A DNA stretch of 64,000 nt from Candidatus Parabacteroides intestinigallinarum. GTDB taxonomy: Bacteria > Bacteroidota > Bacteroidia > Bacteroidales > Tannerellaceae. Position 1 is the first letter of the stretch. The number at the start of each line of letters is the position of its first letter. A program made the position numbers and the translations under genes. Shown here piece by piece: positions 45,385 through 55,794 of the stretch. Location of the stretch: contig DXEN01000054.1 of the NCBI GenBank assembly GCA_019114945.1, forward strand, positions 1 to 64,000. The letters are read 5' to 3'. The notes under the pieces are model-generated. The model was not told the DNA's origin and did no database searches. It worked only from the letters and a program-made list of their open reading frames with translations.

Positions 45385-46902
45385 TTATTTCAAAACCTCT
45401 ATCGCCCGTTGGATACGACGGATAGATTCCTCCTTGCCCAACGCTTCCGTAATATCAAAAATACCGGGGCCTTTCCCCTCGCCCACCAACGCCAGGCGAG
45501 CCGCGTTCATGATATTCCCCAAGTGATACCCCTTGCTCTCTATCCAAGCCTTGCATTCCTCCTCGGTTCCTTCCACGTCGAAAGGCTCGCGGGCACGCAA
45601 TCGCTCGATGAATTCCGTCAGCTGGACGGCCGAATCCTCTTTCCAGCGTTTCTTCCGGGTCTTCTCGTCATACTCCGTAGGCGCCACGAAGAAGAAAGAG
45701 CACAAATCCCACAGTTCTTTCACGAAGTTGACGCGTCCTTTCATCAGCCCGACCACTTTCTCCACATAAGCACGCGTGGTCTGGATGCCATGGCTCTCCA
45801 CGATGGGCAAGAACAAGTCGGCGATCTCCGCGTTACTCTTCTCCAGCAAATAATGATGGTTGAACCATCTCGCCTTCTCGTAATCAAAGCGCGCGCCGCT
45901 CTTGCTGCAACGGGACAGGTCGAACAGGCGAATCAAATCGTCCATGCTCATCACCTCCTGGTCATTGCCCGGATTCCAGCCCAACAACGCCAGGAAATTC
46001 ACGACCGCCTCGGGGAAATAACCGCTCTCACGATAGCCGGAAGAGACATCGCCCGTCTTCGGGTCGTGCCATTCCAATGGGAACACGGGGAATCCCAAGC
46101 GGTCGCCATCGCGTTTGCTCAACTTCCCGTTGCCTTCCGGCTTCAGCAACAACGACAAATGAGCGAAGCGCGGCATCGTATCCTCCCAACCAAAGAAACG
46201 ATACAACAGCACATGAAGCGGAGCGCTCGGCAACCACTCCTCGCCACGAATCACATGGGTAATCTCCATCAAATGGTCGTCCACGATATTCGCCAAATGA
46301 TACGTCGGTAATTGGTCGGCTGACTTATACAATACTTTATCGTCCAAGATGGAGGAATTGATCACCACGTCGCCGCGAATCAAATCGTTCACATGAATCC
46401 GCTCATCCGGCTCAATCTTCGCGCGCACCACATATTGTGCCCCCGACTCTATCAGGCGTCGCGTCTCCTCGGCGGGCAACGTCAACGAGTTCCGCATCCG
46501 CATACGCGTAGAAGCGTCGTACTGGAAGTTCGCGATCTCCTTCCGCTTCTCCTCCAACTCCGCCGGCGTATCAAACGCGATATATGCATGGTCGTTCTCC
46601 AACAATTGGTCTACATATTTCTTATAAATCTCACGACGTTCGCTTTGACGATACGGGCCATAGTTCCCTCCGAAACCCACGCCCTCATCGAACTTGATTC
46701 CCAACCAAGTTAACGCCTCGATGATATACTGTTCCGCCCCCGGCACGAAACGCTGCGAATCCGTATCCTCTATACGAAGGACCAAATCGCCTCCATGTTG
46801 CTTAGCGAATAAATAATTATATAAAGCCGTACGGACTCCTCCGATATGCAACGCTCCCGTAGGACTAGGCGCGAAACGTACTCTTACTTTTCTTTGCGTC
46901 AT
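45385..46902 (-). CDS. gltX: Glutamate--tRNA ligase
   Basis: The 505-residue class I synthetase has the HIGH motif as [12 protein letters not shown] (residues about 11-22) and the KMSKS motif as [11 protein letters not shown] (about 260), plus the zinc-free stem-contact region typical of bacterial GluRS. It charges tRNA-Glu; whether it also mischarges tRNA-Gln depends on gatCAB or glnS elsewhere. Cotranscribed with waaA downstream. Confidence 0.95.
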   Translation of the reverse strand: MTQRKVRVRFAPSPTGALHIGGVRTALYNYLFAKQHGGDLVLRIEDTDSQRFVPGAEQYIIEALTWLGIKFDEGVGFGGNYGPYRQSERREIYKKYVDQLLENDHAYIAFDTPAELEEKRKEIANFQYDASTRMRMRNSLTLPAEETRRLIESGAQYVVRAKIEPDERIHVNDLIRGDVVINSSILDDKVLYKSADQLPTYHLANIVDDHLMEITHVIRGEEWLPSAPLHVLLYRFFGWEDTMPRFAHLSLLLKPEGNGKLSKRDGDRLGFPVFPLEWHDPKTGDVSSGYRESGYFPEAVVNFLALLGWNPGNDQEVMSMDDLIRLFDLSRCSKSGARFDYEKARWFNHHYLLEKSNAEIADLFLPIVESHGIQTTRAYVEKVVGLMKGRVNFVKELWDLCSFFFVAPTEYDEKTRKKRWKEDSAVQLTEFIERLRAREPFDVEGTEEECKAWIESKGYHLGNIMNAARLALVGEGKGPGIFDITEALGKEESIRRIQRAIEVLK

Positions 46903-47001
46903 AATATTTATGTTATCGATGAATTATCGCGGCAAAAGTACTCCTTTTTTTCCGGAGAGTGAACTTTTTTGCGTATATTTCGGCCATTAAAACGAAAAAG
47001 C

Positions 47002-49035
47002 ATGAAAGAGAAAAGACTCAACATACCAGCCGTAATCTACTTTGTCGCGACAGCGTTACTAATCGCCTACTTCTTTCCCCGGGAAGGCAAGTTCCGTTAT
47101 CAATTCTACGAAGGCAAACCGTGGCGGTATGGTCTGCTGACCGCGCCCAGCGACTTCCCGATCTACAAGACCGACCAAGAGGTGGAAGCCGAGAAAGACA
47201 GCGTGCTACGGTCATTCGAGCCTTATTTCCGCTTAGACCCCTCTATCCAAAAACAAAAGATAGAGGAATTACGTACGAACTACAACAGAAGTTTACGCCA
47301 TAAGATAACTCCAGCGTATTTGCAATACGTAGAGAACACACTGGGCGACCTATACGAGAAAGGCATCATCTCCACCCAAGAGCTGGACAAGCTAAAAGAG
47401 ACAGGCGAGACACGTGTCAACCTGTTGGAAAACGCCATCTCGCGTCCTTATTATATAAGCGACTTCTTCACGGTGCGCACCGCCTATGAATTCATCATCA
47501 ACAACTGCCCGGCCTCATTAGACCCCACGGTTTTACAATCCTGCGATATCAATAATTACATTTCCGAGAATGTCTCCTATGCCGCCGAGATGTCCGAGAA
47601 AGTAAAAGAGGATATGCTGCAAGGCGTCTCACTCGCCAGTGGCATGGTGCAAGCGGGAGAACGGATCGTGGACCGGGGCGAGATCGTAGACCACCATACC
47701 TACAACGTACTCCGTTCCCTGAAAATCATTCACGAGACAAAGACCGGGGGCACACAAGCCCAAAGCATCATTTTAGCGGGTCAGTTTGTCCTCGTATTCG
47801 GGCTGATGGCTTGCTTCTGGCTCTACCTTTGGTCTTTCCGGATCAAAATCTACCACAACCGGCGAAACGTACTCTTCTTGATTCTCTGCATCCTGGTCAG
47901 TTGCATCTTGTCGGAACTATGTGTCAACTACGCGTTATTCAACGTTTATATACTTCCGTTCGCCATCGTTCCCATCGTGGTACGTACTTTCTTTGACTCC
48001 CGGACGGCATTGTTCATCCATTTAATCATCGTCCTGATTTGCTCTTTGATGGTTCCTTTCCCCCATGAATTCCTGATCTTGCAAATCATAGCGGGCATGG
48101 TAGTGACCTTCAGCTTGAAGGATCTGAGCGAACGTTCGCAACTCATCCGTTGCGCGTTTTTCATCTTCCTCTCTTACGTGATCTGCTACCTAAGCCTGAC
48201 GTTATTCCAAGAAGCGAATTTCAACAAGATCAATTGGATGATGATGCTTTACTTTGGCATCAACTTCATCTTGCTGATGTTCGCCTATGTCCTGGTATAT
48301 ATGTTAGAGAAGACATTCGGCTACGTATCGACCATCACGCTGGTGGAGCTTTCGAATATCAACAACCCCATACTAAAGAAACTCAGCGAGACATGCCCGG
48401 GTACGTTCCAGCACTCGCTGCAAGTATCGATCTTGGCGGCCGAGGCCGCGAACCGGATTGGAGCGAACGCGCAATTAGTCCGGACGGGAGCCCTTTACCA
48501 TGATATCGGCAAGATGAGCAACCCCGCCTTTTTCACGGAGAACCAGTCGAGCGTGAACCCGCACGACCAACTATCGTTCGACCAAAGCGCGCAAATCATC
48601 ATCAGCCACGTCACCGAAGGTGTGAAAATGGCCGAGAAAGCCATGCTTCCAAAGGCTGTCGTGAATTTCATCCGCACGCACCATGGCAGGGGCAAAGCGA
48701 AATATTTCTATAATTCTTATAAGAACCAATATCCCGACAAACCCATCAACGAGGAGCTGTTCACCTATCCGGGTCCCAATCCTTTCTCAAAGGAAACCGC
48801 CGTATTGATGATGGCCGACTCGGTAGAAGCGGCCTCGCGCAGCTTGAAAGAGCATACGGAAGAGAGCATCACCCTATTAGTCAACAAAATCATCGATGGA
48901 CAAATCGCCGATGGATTATTGAAAAACGCCCCGCTCACGTTTAAAGATATCGAGACCGTGAAAGGGGTATTTATCGAGAAATTGAAAACGATGTTCCACA
49001 CCCGCGTCAGCTATCCGGATCTGAAAAAAAGATAG
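47002..49035 (+). CDS. pgpH: 7TM-HD phosphohydrolase (PgpH-like c-di-AMP phosphodiesterase)
   Basis: From ATG 47002 the protein is 677 residues: one N-terminal helix (VIYFVATALLIAYFF), a large extracytoplasmic domain (about 40-255), a bundle of about seven membrane helices (about 260-440) and a cytoplasmic HD domain with the metal motif YHDIGK near 502 and HQFH-like residues IISHVTEG further on. This layout is that of PgpH, which degrades c-di-AMP. The ATG at 46969 was rejected: it adds 11 basic residues before the conserved start. A TATATTTC -7 element is about 30 bases upstream. Confidence 0.88.
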   Translation: MKEKRLNIPAVIYFVATALLIAYFFPREGKFRYQFYEGKPWRYGLLTAPSDFPIYKTDQEVEAEKDSVLRSFEPYFRLDPSIQKQKIEELRTNYNRSLRHKITPAYLQYVENTLGDLYEKGIISTQELDKLKETGETRVNLLENAISRPYYISDFFTVRTAYEFIINNCPASLDPTVLQSCDINNYISENVSYAAEMSEKVKEDMLQGVSLASGMVQAGERIVDRGEIVDHHTYNVLRSLKIIHETKTGGTQAQSIILAGQFVLVFGLMACFWLYLWSFRIKIYHNRRNVLFLILCILVSCILSELCVNYALFNVYILPFAIVPIVVRTFFDSRTALFIHLIIVLICSLMVPFPHEFLILQIIAGMVVTFSLKDLSERSQLIRCAFFIFLSYVICYLSLTLFQEANFNKINWMMMLYFGINFILLMFAYVLVYMLEKTFGYVSTITLVELSNINNPILKKLSETCPGTFQHSLQVSILAAEAANRIGANAQLVRTGALYHDIGKMSNPAFFTENQSSVNPHDQLSFDQSAQIIISHVTEGVKMAEKAMLPKAVVNFIRTHHGRGKAKYFYNSYKNQYPDKPINEELFTYPGPNPFSKETAVLMMADSVEAASRSLKEHTEESITLLVNKIIDGQIADGLLKNAPLTFKDIETVKGVFIEKLKTMFHTRVSYPDLKKR

Positions 49036-49092
49036 CTTTTTCGTGGGCGAAAAATAAATTTCCTCTTTATTCAGTAGGTTCAGGAATATTAC

Positions 49093-49100
49093 TACTTTTG
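49093..49100 (+). promoter_or_regulatory. -7 element before phoH operon
   Basis: TACTTTTG is an exact TAnnTTTG match 58 bases before the phoH start. The -33 element is weak (T-rich at 49066). Confidence 0.4.
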
Positions 49101-49158
49101 TAAGTCATTAGGCTATCCTAAAAATAGCACATACAACAATTTTATAGAAAGGAAACGG

Positions 49159-50136
49159 ATGATCGAAAGAATCTATATTCTTGAAAATGTAGACCCGGTA
49201 ATCTTTTACGGGGTGAACAACTCGAACATGCAACTGATCAAGACTTTATTCCCCAAACTGCGTATCGTGGCCCGCGGGAATATCATGAAAGTGATCGGAG
49301 ACGAGGTAGAATCAGAATCTTTTCTCAAAAAAATCCGCGAGGTAGAAAAATATTGCGAGGAGTTCAACTCGCTTTCCGAAGAGGTAATCGTTGACATCAT
49401 CAAAGGGAAAGGGCCGGCGATTGTCAAGCAAGAGAACTTGATCATTCATGGCATGAACGGCAAACCAATCACCGCACGCACCGAGAACCAACAACGATTG
49501 GTCAAGGCTTTCGAGGAAAACGATCTCGTGTTCGCCACGGGACCGGCGGGCTCTGGCAAGACATTCATAGCGATAGCGTTAGCGGTAAAAGCGTTAAAGA
49601 ACAAGGAAGTCCGCAAGATTATCCTCAGCCGTCCCGCCGTGGAAGCGGGAGAGAAACTCGGCTTCTTACCGGGCGAGATGAAAGATAAGCTCGATCCCTA
49701 TTTGCAACCGCTCTACGACGCCTTGCAAGACATGCTTCCTACCGCTAAGCTGAAAGAATACATAGAGAACAACGTTATACAAATCGCCCCATTGGCATTC
49801 ATGCGTGGACGGACCCTAAACGACGCGATTATCATCCTCGATGAAGCGCAGAATACGACCACGCATCAAATCAAGATGTTCCTAACTCGCTTAGGTATGA
49901 ACGCGAAGATGATTGTAACGGGCGATATCACCCAAATCGATCTCCCTCCTTCCATCCAATCGGGCTTGATCCAAGCGATGCGGATATTGAATGGAGTAGA
50001 GGGAATCGGTCGAGTGGAATTCTCGAAGAAAGATATCGTACGCCACAAATTAGTCCAACGTATCGTTGATGCCTACGACAAATTCGATAAGAAAGAGAAA
50101 GAATCAAAGAAAAAGGATCCAATAAGCAATAACTAA
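49159..50136 (+). CDS. phoH: PhoH-family P-loop ATPase
   Basis: The 325-residue protein has an N-terminal KH-like RNA-binding region (about 25-80) and a PhoH ATPase domain with Walker A FATGPAGSGKTFIAIA (near 128-135), Walker B IIILDEAQNTTTHQ and TGDITQIDLP. Family members are linked to RNA metabolism and phosphate starvation; the substrate is not settled. First of four close genes (13-, 16- and 12-base gaps): phoH-purC-menG-aroE. Confidence 0.92.
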   Translation: MIERIYILENVDPVIFYGVNNSNMQLIKTLFPKLRIVARGNIMKVIGDEVESESFLKKIREVEKYCEEFNSLSEEVIVDIIKGKGPAIVKQENLIIHGMNGKPITARTENQQRLVKAFEENDLVFATGPAGSGKTFIAIALAVKALKNKEVRKIILSRPAVEAGEKLGFLPGEMKDKLDPYLQPLYDALQDMLPTAKLKEYIENNVIQIAPLAFMRGRTLNDAIIILDEAQNTTTHQIKMFLTRLGMNAKMIVTGDITQIDLPPSIQSGLIQAMRILNGVEGIGRVEFSKKDIVRHKLVQRIVDAYDKFDKKEKESKKKDPISNN

Positions 50137-50149
50137 CAAATAAAACAAA

Positions 50150-51100
50150 ATGAAGCAAGCATTAGTTAAGACAGACTTCAATTTCCCGGGCCAAAAAAGC
50201 GTATATCACGGGAAAGTACGCGATGTGTACAACATTAATGACGAGGTATTGGTAATGGTCGCGACCGACCGTATCTCCGCGTTCGATGTCATACTGCCGG
50301 AAGGAATTCCCTATAAAGGACAAATGCTGAACCAAATCGCGGCGAAATTCCTCGACGCGACCACGGATATCTGCCCGAACTGGAAACTGGCGACCCCCGA
50401 CCCCATGGTCACCGTAGGTGTTCAATGCAAAGGGTTCCCGGTAGAGATGATCGTGCGCGGTTATCTATGCGGAAGCGCTTGGCGCGCTTATAAAAATGGC
50501 GTACGAGAAATCTGCGGCGTAAAGCTACCGGAGGGCATGCGCGAGAATCAACGCTTCCCCGAACCCATAATCACCCCGACCACCAAGGCCGAGATTGGCG
50601 AGCACGACCAAGATATCTCCAAAGAAGAGATTTTGGCAAGAGGATTGGTGTCGAAAGAAGATTACGAACTGCTGGAGAAATATACGATGGCATTGTTCAA
50701 GCGCGGTACGGAGATCGCGGAGAAGCGAGGCTTGATTTTAGTCGACACGAAATATGAGTTCGGCCATCGCGACGGCAAGATCTACCTGATCGACGAGATC
50801 CATACGCCGGATTCCTCCCGTTATTTCTACCTGGAAGGCTACGAGGAGCGTTTCGCCAAAGGTGAGCCGCAAAAGCAGCTATCGAAAGAATTTGTTCGCG
50901 AGTGGCTGATGGATAATGGCTTCCAAGGCAAAGCCGGTCAGCAAGTCCCGGAAATGACTCCCGCGATCGTTGAAGGCATCAGCAATCGCTATATCGAGTT
51001 GTACGAGCACATCACAGGCGAGACTTTCGTGAAAGGCGAGACCGACGACCTCTTGAATCGTATCGAGAATAACGTAACCGAATATTTACAAAACAGATAA
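50150..51100 (+). CDS. purC: SAICAR synthase
   Basis: PurC joins aspartate to CAIR in purine synthesis. At 316 residues it is the longer form of the family. Motifs: [27 protein letters not shown] (ATP site), [16 protein letters not shown], and [13 protein letters not shown]. It is in the phoH operon, separate from purT. Confidence 0.95.
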   Translation: MKQALVKTDFNFPGQKSVYHGKVRDVYNINDEVLVMVATDRISAFDVILPEGIPYKGQMLNQIAAKFLDATTDICPNWKLATPDPMVTVGVQCKGFPVEMIVRGYLCGSAWRAYKNGVREICGVKLPEGMRENQRFPEPIITPTTKAEIGEHDQDISKEEILARGLVSKEDYELLEKYTMALFKRGTEIAEKRGLILVDTKYEFGHRDGKIYLIDEIHTPDSSRYFYLEGYEERFAKGEPQKQLSKEFVREWLMDNGFQGKAGQQVPEMTPAIVEGISNRYIELYEHITGETFVKGETDDLLNRIENNVTEYLQNR

Positions 51101-51116
51101 ATAGAGATAATCCCTT

Positions 51117-51863
51117 ATGGAACAATATGGTTCGGAAAAAGTACTTCCTTATAATAACGAGGAGCACAAAGGCTCGCAAGTAAGACGTATGTTCGACGCG
51201 ATAGCGGGCAAGTACGACTTGCTGAACCATACATTGTCATTCGGGATTGATAAAATATGGCGCGGGAAAGGCATCGCCTACCTGCGCCCCTTCTCGCCCA
51301 AGGCGATATTGGATATCGCTACCGGCACAGGCGATTTAGCGATCGCTATGTACGATAAGTTGCATCCCGATTACGTCATCGGAGCCGACTTGTCGGAAGG
51401 GATGTTAGAGGTCGGACGGCGAAAAGCACACGACGCGGGCCTCGCGGCACATATCTCCTTCGAACGGCAAGACTGCATGGCTCTGACTTATCCCGATAAC
51501 TCGTTCGACGCCGTAACCGCGGCCTTCGGGGTGCGCAACTTCGAGCACATCGAGCAGGGCCTCGCGGAGATGTTCCGGGTATTGAGACCCGGCGGGCATC
51601 TCATGGTATTGGAGCTTTCCACACCGGAGCGTTTCCCCATGCGACAACTCTATCAAATCTACTCGACAACGGTTATCCCGATTGTCGGGCGGATACTCTC
51701 TAAGGAAAAAGCCGCGTACAGTTATCTGCCGGCTTCCATCAAGGTGGTCCCGCAAGGAAAAGTCATGACCGACTTACTGACCCGGGTAGGTTTCCAAAAT
51801 GCCCAGGCACATACCTTTACTTTCGGGATCTGCTCTTTATATACTGGATCTAAAAACAACTAA
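51117..51863 (+). CDS. menG: Demethylmenaquinone/ubiquinone methyltransferase
   Basis: The 248-residue SAM-dependent methyltransferase has KYDLLNHTLSFGIDKIWR, SAM motif I DIATGTGDLAIAM (about 66-78) and AFGVRNFEHIEQGLAEMFRVL, all UbiE/MenG signatures. In anaerobic Bacteroidales the quinone is menaquinone, used by fumarate reductase, so MenG is the better name. It lies between purC and aroE. Confidence 0.93.
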   Translation: MEQYGSEKVLPYNNEEHKGSQVRRMFDAIAGKYDLLNHTLSFGIDKIWRGKGIAYLRPFSPKAILDIATGTGDLAIAMYDKLHPDYVIGADLSEGMLEVGRRKAHDAGLAAHISFERQDCMALTYPDNSFDAVTAAFGVRNFEHIEQGLAEMFRVLRPGGHLMVLELSTPERFPMRQLYQIYSTTVIPIVGRILSKEKAAYSYLPASIKVVPQGKVMTDLLTRVGFQNAQAHTFTFGICSLYTGSKNN

Positions 51864-51875
51864 ACAGAAAAGACG

Positions 51876-52619
51876 ATGCAGAAATACGGTTTATTAGGCT
51901 ATCCTCTCGGACATTCTTTTTCCAAGACATATTTCAACCAAAAATTCGAGGCTGAAAAAATCGATGCGGAATATATCAATTTCGAGATACCCAACATCAA
52001 GGAGATAAAAAGTGTTTTAAAAGAGAATCCGGAGTTGAACGGATTGAACGTAACGATCCCTTACAAAGAACAAGTGATCCCTTATTTGGACGACTTAGAC
52101 GACGATGCCCGGTTAATCGGTGCCGTCAACGTTATCAAATTCACCAAAAGCCGTTTCGGTAAGCTGAAACTGAAAGGATATAATTCCGATATCATCGGAT
52201 TCAAGCAATCCATCGAGCCTTTATTGAACGAGACACATCATAAGGCTTTAATCCTTGGTACCGGAGGCGCGTCGAAAGCCGTTTTCCACGGATTAAAGCA
52301 ATTGGGCATAGGTGCGACATTGGTATCACGCAAACATAAAGAATTCTGCATCACCTATGAGGAGATCACCCCGGAAATCATGAAGCAATACACCGTGATC
52401 GTAAACACGACTCCGTTAGGTATGTATCCACACATCGATACGTGTCCGGATATTCCGTACGATCTGATTACCTCCGGCCATTTGCTGTACGACTTATTGT
52501 ATAATCCGGATGAGACACTCTTCATGAAAAAAGGGAAAGAGCGTGGCGCCACCGTGAAAAACGGGTTGGAGATGCTGCTCCTGCAAGCCTTCGCCGCTTG
52601 GGAAATCTGGCAGAAATAA
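51876..52619 (+). CDS. aroE: Shikimate dehydrogenase
   Basis: The 247-residue enzyme reduces 3-dehydroshikimate. It has GLLGYPLGHSFSKTYFNQKF at the N-terminus (shikimate site), LNVTIPYKEQVI with the catalytic Lys (near 63), and the nucleotide loop LGTGGASKAVFHGL (near 128). The length is slightly short (usual about 270) as in other Bacteroidetes. Last gene of the phoH operon; 4 bases from the convergent PPTase gene. Confidence 0.94.
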   Translation: MQKYGLLGYPLGHSFSKTYFNQKFEAEKIDAEYINFEIPNIKEIKSVLKENPELNGLNVTIPYKEQVIPYLDDLDDDARLIGAVNVIKFTKSRFGKLKLKGYNSDIIGFKQSIEPLLNETHHKALILGTGGASKAVFHGLKQLGIGATLVSRKHKEFCITYEEITPEIMKQYTVIVNTTPLGMYPHIDTCPDIPYDLITSGHLLYDLLYNPDETLFMKKGKERGATVKNGLEMLLLQAFAAWEIWQK

Positions 52620-52623
52620 GGAT

Positions 52624-53244
52624 TCAAGGGAGAATATAAGTAAGCACGTAAGCAGGCATCACCTCAAAAGCCATCCGGAACGCCTGCCGAAGGGGCGTGC
52701 GGCTTTCCCACGCCCTAAGCGTTCCACGCTCCGCGTAAGGAAAAGGAGAAACATGCAAATGCTCCTGGAAGTCGACCGCCTCTTGATCGATTACTTTATA
52801 TAACGTCTCCTTGGCGCACCAATGTATCAACAAATGCTCCACCTCACGATGAGGGTCGATACGCGATTCCTCCTCCGGACACAAAAAACGACTCCGGATT
52901 TTCAAGACACGGTCGGAATGATATTCGATATCGATACCGGTTGGATGCTCATCCACGATAACCGCCGCATAACCTCTCGTATGGGAGATACTTATACGCA
53001 AAGGCAAAGCGGGAAAGAACGGCGCGCCAGACGGACGGTAGGCCACTTCCACCTCCTCACCCAAAAGCGCCTTCAATAAGACACGGCTCGCCAGATATTC
53101 CCGCCGGCGTCCTTCCGAGGTTACACGCTCCAGGAACGGGGAATAATCGGCCGTACGCTCAAGCGAAGCGAGCAATTCCCCGGATGTCTCTTCCATTTTC
53201 CAAACCCCACGCAAAGGAGATGAACCTTTATATAATAACGCCAT
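52624..53244 (-). CDS. 4'-phosphopantetheinyl transferase superfamily protein
   Basis: The 206-residue Sfp-like protein has the paired metal-binding motifs: ISISHTRGYAAVIV, GIDIEYHSDRVLKI, and WCAKETLYKVID (WxxKE). It transfers phosphopantetheine from CoA to a carrier protein. Length fits the half-size (AcpT/EntD-like) range. It sits one base after gldD; a functional link with gliding genes is not obvious. Confidence 0.88.
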   Translation of the reverse strand: MALLYKGSSPLRGVWKMEETSGELLASLERTADYSPFLERVTSEGRRREYLASRVLLKALLGEEVEVAYRPSGAPFFPALPLRISISHTRGYAAVIVDEHPTGIDIEYHSDRVLKIRSRFLCPEEESRIDPHREVEHLLIHWCAKETLYKVIDQEAVDFQEHLHVSPFPYAERGTLRAWESRTPLRQAFRMAFEVMPAYVLTYILP

Positions 53245-53245
53245 C

Positions 53246-53824
53246 TTATTCCCTCCAACTAAATGACTGGATTAACTCGACAATATCCCTCCGGATATAA
53301 GCGACCGCCGGAGCCAAAGAATCCGCGTTCGGCTTACAATTAAAATACAAGGCGGCCCGAAAGAAACGCGAGGCACTGTCCGTCAACATGAATTGAATCG
53401 GCGAAGCCGACTCGCCTTCTATTAAGAACAAGGAAGCATACACCTCCGCGTCCGGATTCGAATAAGCTTTCTCGGCTATCTGATCCGTCGGCTTCGCCTG
53501 GCGAGCCACAAACGAGCGGCATTCAGCCTCCGCTATCCGCAAAGAAGCCGGAGTAACGGGAAAATAACTACAATATAACTTAGCGTCCAATTCCGGGTAC
53601 AGGATATTTACCCCCACGAGTCGCTGGACGCGACCACTATCCGAAAGTTCCACGACCGTAGCGTCAGACACCCGAAACTCGAAAGGCAAATCCTTATCAT
53701 CCAAACGGACATAACGGGCCTCGGCTGGTTCGATGCGCATATAGCCGCGAGGTTTCGGCGTGTAATCCACGCAAGAGATACACGCCAACACGCAAAGCCC
53801 TATCAGGATTCCTCCGACGCGCAT
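53246..53824 (-). CDS. gldD: Gliding motility lipoprotein GldD-like
   Basis: The 192-residue protein has a lipoprotein signal (lipobox Cys at 15 or 18) followed at once by VDYTPKPRGYMRIEPAE, the GldD signature. GldD is a periplasm-facing lipoprotein of unclear role in Flavobacteria gliding, and it is also kept in non-gliding Bacteroidales, so its core job is something else. Its start overlaps the 3' end of gldE by 22 bases. Confidence 0.9.
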   Translation of the reverse strand: MRVGGILIGLCVLACISCVDYTPKPRGYMRIEPAEARYVRLDDKDLPFEFRVSDATVVELSDSGRVQRLVGVNILYPELDAKLYCSYFPVTPASLRIAEAECRSFVARQAKPTDQIAEKAYSNPDAEVYASLFLIEGESASPIQFMLTDSASRFFRAALYFNCKPNADSLAPAVAYIRRDIVELIQSFSWRE

Positions 53825-55143
53825 GATTCCGTATCCGGTATTTTACTATACTTCACCTTCAAGATCCTTCGGTTATCCACCTCCAGCACCTCGAAGCGAT
53901 AGCCTTGATAATCTATTATCTCCCGGCGCCGCGGGAAATCTCCCTTTATCTCCAGCAAAAGCCCGGCCAAAGTCTCCACATCCTCGGTCAGCTTCCCGAA
54001 AGTAGCGGGATCCGCGTCTATGGCCCGGAAGAAATCCGTCAGCAAGATCTTCGCCTCGAAGATGATACTCCCGTCCGCCAAGCGGATAAATTGACGCTCG
54101 TCCTCGTCATACTCATCCGATATCTCGCCTACGATCTCTTCCAAAATATCTTCCATCGTCACGAGCCCCGACGTACCACCAAACTCGTCTACCACGATAG
54201 CCATATGGATCTTATTCGTCCGGAACTCCTCCAGCAAGTCGTCGATCTTTTTCGTCTCAGGCACGAAATAAGCCGGCCGGATCAAACTCTGCCAACGAAA
54301 CGTATCGGGCTTGTCGATGTAAGGCAATAAATCCTTAATATATAAAATGCCCTTAATGGAGTCTTCCGTCTCCGCGTAAACGGGAATACGCGAATAACCA
54401 CATTTCACGACAAAGGCGATCACTTCCCTGAAACGCGTCTTGATGTCGATATCCTCCATATCCAGACGGGGGGTCATGATCTCGTCGGCGGTCTTGTTAT
54501 AAAACTTAATGATCTCCGCCAACATCTCCTTCTCCTCTGAGATACCGGTAGAGGTCAATTCCAACGCCTTGGAAAGCTCGTCTACGGAGATGTCGTGCTT
54601 TTTCCTCGACAAGACTTTCGCGATGACATGCGTCGAACCGACCAAGACCTTCGAAAGCGGTCGGCACAAGCCTTCCAACACCCGCAAGACCGGGGCGAAA
54701 GAGCGGACAAAACGTAACGGATTCCGCGCGTAGACTTTCGGCAGGATCTGCACGAAGAGCAGCAATAGGAACGTCAAGGAAACGACCATCAATGTCAATC
54801 CCAATAACGGATCGCTCGAGAAATCCACCAAAGCATAAACCGCGTACGCGCATAACATGATTACAGTTACGTTCGCGAAGTTGCTCGCGATCAACAAAGA
54901 GGCCAGCAGATAATCCGACCGTTCCCACAAACGCTTGATGATAGGGTCCACCGGACGTTTCTCTTCCCGGATCTCGCTTAAATCATCCGACGATAAAGAG
55001 AAAAAGGCCACCTCGGCGGCCGATACGAGACCGGAAACAAGTAAAAGCAAAAAAGCGAGGCTTAAGGCGATGATAGGTCCCGCGGTCCAAGCCCGCGCCG
55101 CTATATCGACGAATGAGTCCGATAAATAATAGTCTGAGTCCAA
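53803..55143 (-). CDS. gldE: GldE-like CBS/CorC-domain membrane protein
   Basis: The 446-residue protein has a DUF21 (CNNM) membrane domain (about 20-170; TMs in PIIALSLAFLLLLVSGLVSA and LTLMVVSLTFLLLLFVQIL), a CBS pair (about 215-340; DEIMTPRLDMEDIDIKT) and a C-terminal CorC_HlyC domain. This is the layout of haemolysin-type Mg2+/Co2+ export proteins, and its neighbour gldD makes it GldE. Twenty-five bases separate it from ssb. Confidence 0.9.
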   Translation of the reverse strand: MDSDYYLSDSFVDIAARAWTAGPIIALSLAFLLLLVSGLVSAAEVAFFSLSSDDLSEIREEKRPVDPIIKRLWERSDYLLASLLIASNFANVTVIMLCAYAVYALVDFSSDPLLGLTLMVVSLTFLLLLFVQILPKVYARNPLRFVRSFAPVLRVLEGLCRPLSKVLVGSTHVIAKVLSRKKHDISVDELSKALELTSTGISEEKEMLAEIIKFYNKTADEIMTPRLDMEDIDIKTRFREVIAFVVKCGYSRIPVYAETEDSIKGILYIKDLLPYIDKPDTFRWQSLIRPAYFVPETKKIDDLLEEFRTNKIHMAIVVDEFGGTSGLVTMEDILEEIVGEISDEYDEDERQFIRLADGSIIFEAKILLTDFFRAIDADPATFGKLTEDVETLAGLLLEIKGDFPRRREIIDYQGYRFEVLEVDNRRILKVKYSKIPDTESCASEES

Positions 55144-55168
55144 GGAAAAAGATATTAGTTAAACAACA

Positions 55169-55684
55169 TTAAAACGGTAAATCATCCGCTTCGTTGGATT
55201 CCGGAAGTGGATTCGACGAAGGAGCGGCCGATTGCTGGAAAAACGGGCTTCCCGCGACCGTTGGCTGGGCCGGTTGGGCCTGCCCTCCGCCCGCGGGCGC
55301 GGCATTGCCTTGCGAGGTGGCCACCGTGCCGTCCGTATTGGCAGGCCGGGAACCGGAATAATAAAACTCTATACGATCGGCATGGATCTCGGTCACATAA
55401 CGCCTCACGCCCCCTTGATCATCATAGCTGCGAGTGCGTATCTTCCCTTCCACGTAAAGCAACGATCCCTTCCGGACCCACCGCTCCACGAACGGCACCT
55501 GGTCGCGGCGTACCACGATGTTGTGCCACTCCGTACGCTCGGGCACCACCGTGCCATTCGCCAACGTATATCCCCGCTCCGAGGTCGCCAACGGGAAATT
55601 CGCCACCGCGGATCCACTATCAAAATAGCGAACGTCCGGATCCTTGCCAACGTTGCCTATCAAAAGTACTTTATTCAACGACAT
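55169..55684 (-). CDS. ssb: Single-stranded DNA-binding protein
   Basis: From ATG 55684 the protein is 171 residues: OB-fold (SLNKVLLIGNVGKDPDVRYF, about 1-110), a flexible Gln/Ala/Pro-rich tail and the acidic tip DDLPF that recruits repair enzymes. The ATG at 55711 adds nine residues not seen in SSB. First gene of ssb-gldE-gldD-PPTase. The gap to mutY holds a 21-bp repeat array. Confidence 0.94.
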   Translation of the reverse strand: MSLNKVLLIGNVGKDPDVRYFDSGSAVANFPLATSERGYTLANGTVVPERTEWHNIVVRRDQVPFVERWVRKGSLLYVEGKIRTRSYDDQGGVRRYVTEIHADRIEFYYSGSRPANTDGTVATSQGNAAPAGGGQAQPAQPTVAGSPFFQQSAAPSSNPLPESNEADDLPF

Positions 55685-55794
55685 AATGCTGATCTCTGTA
55701 TACCCTTGCAAAGAAACACAAATTCAAGCATTCTTACAAATTCCCACGGAAATAGTTTCACGCGCCTATCCATATAATAAAAAGAAGATGGATG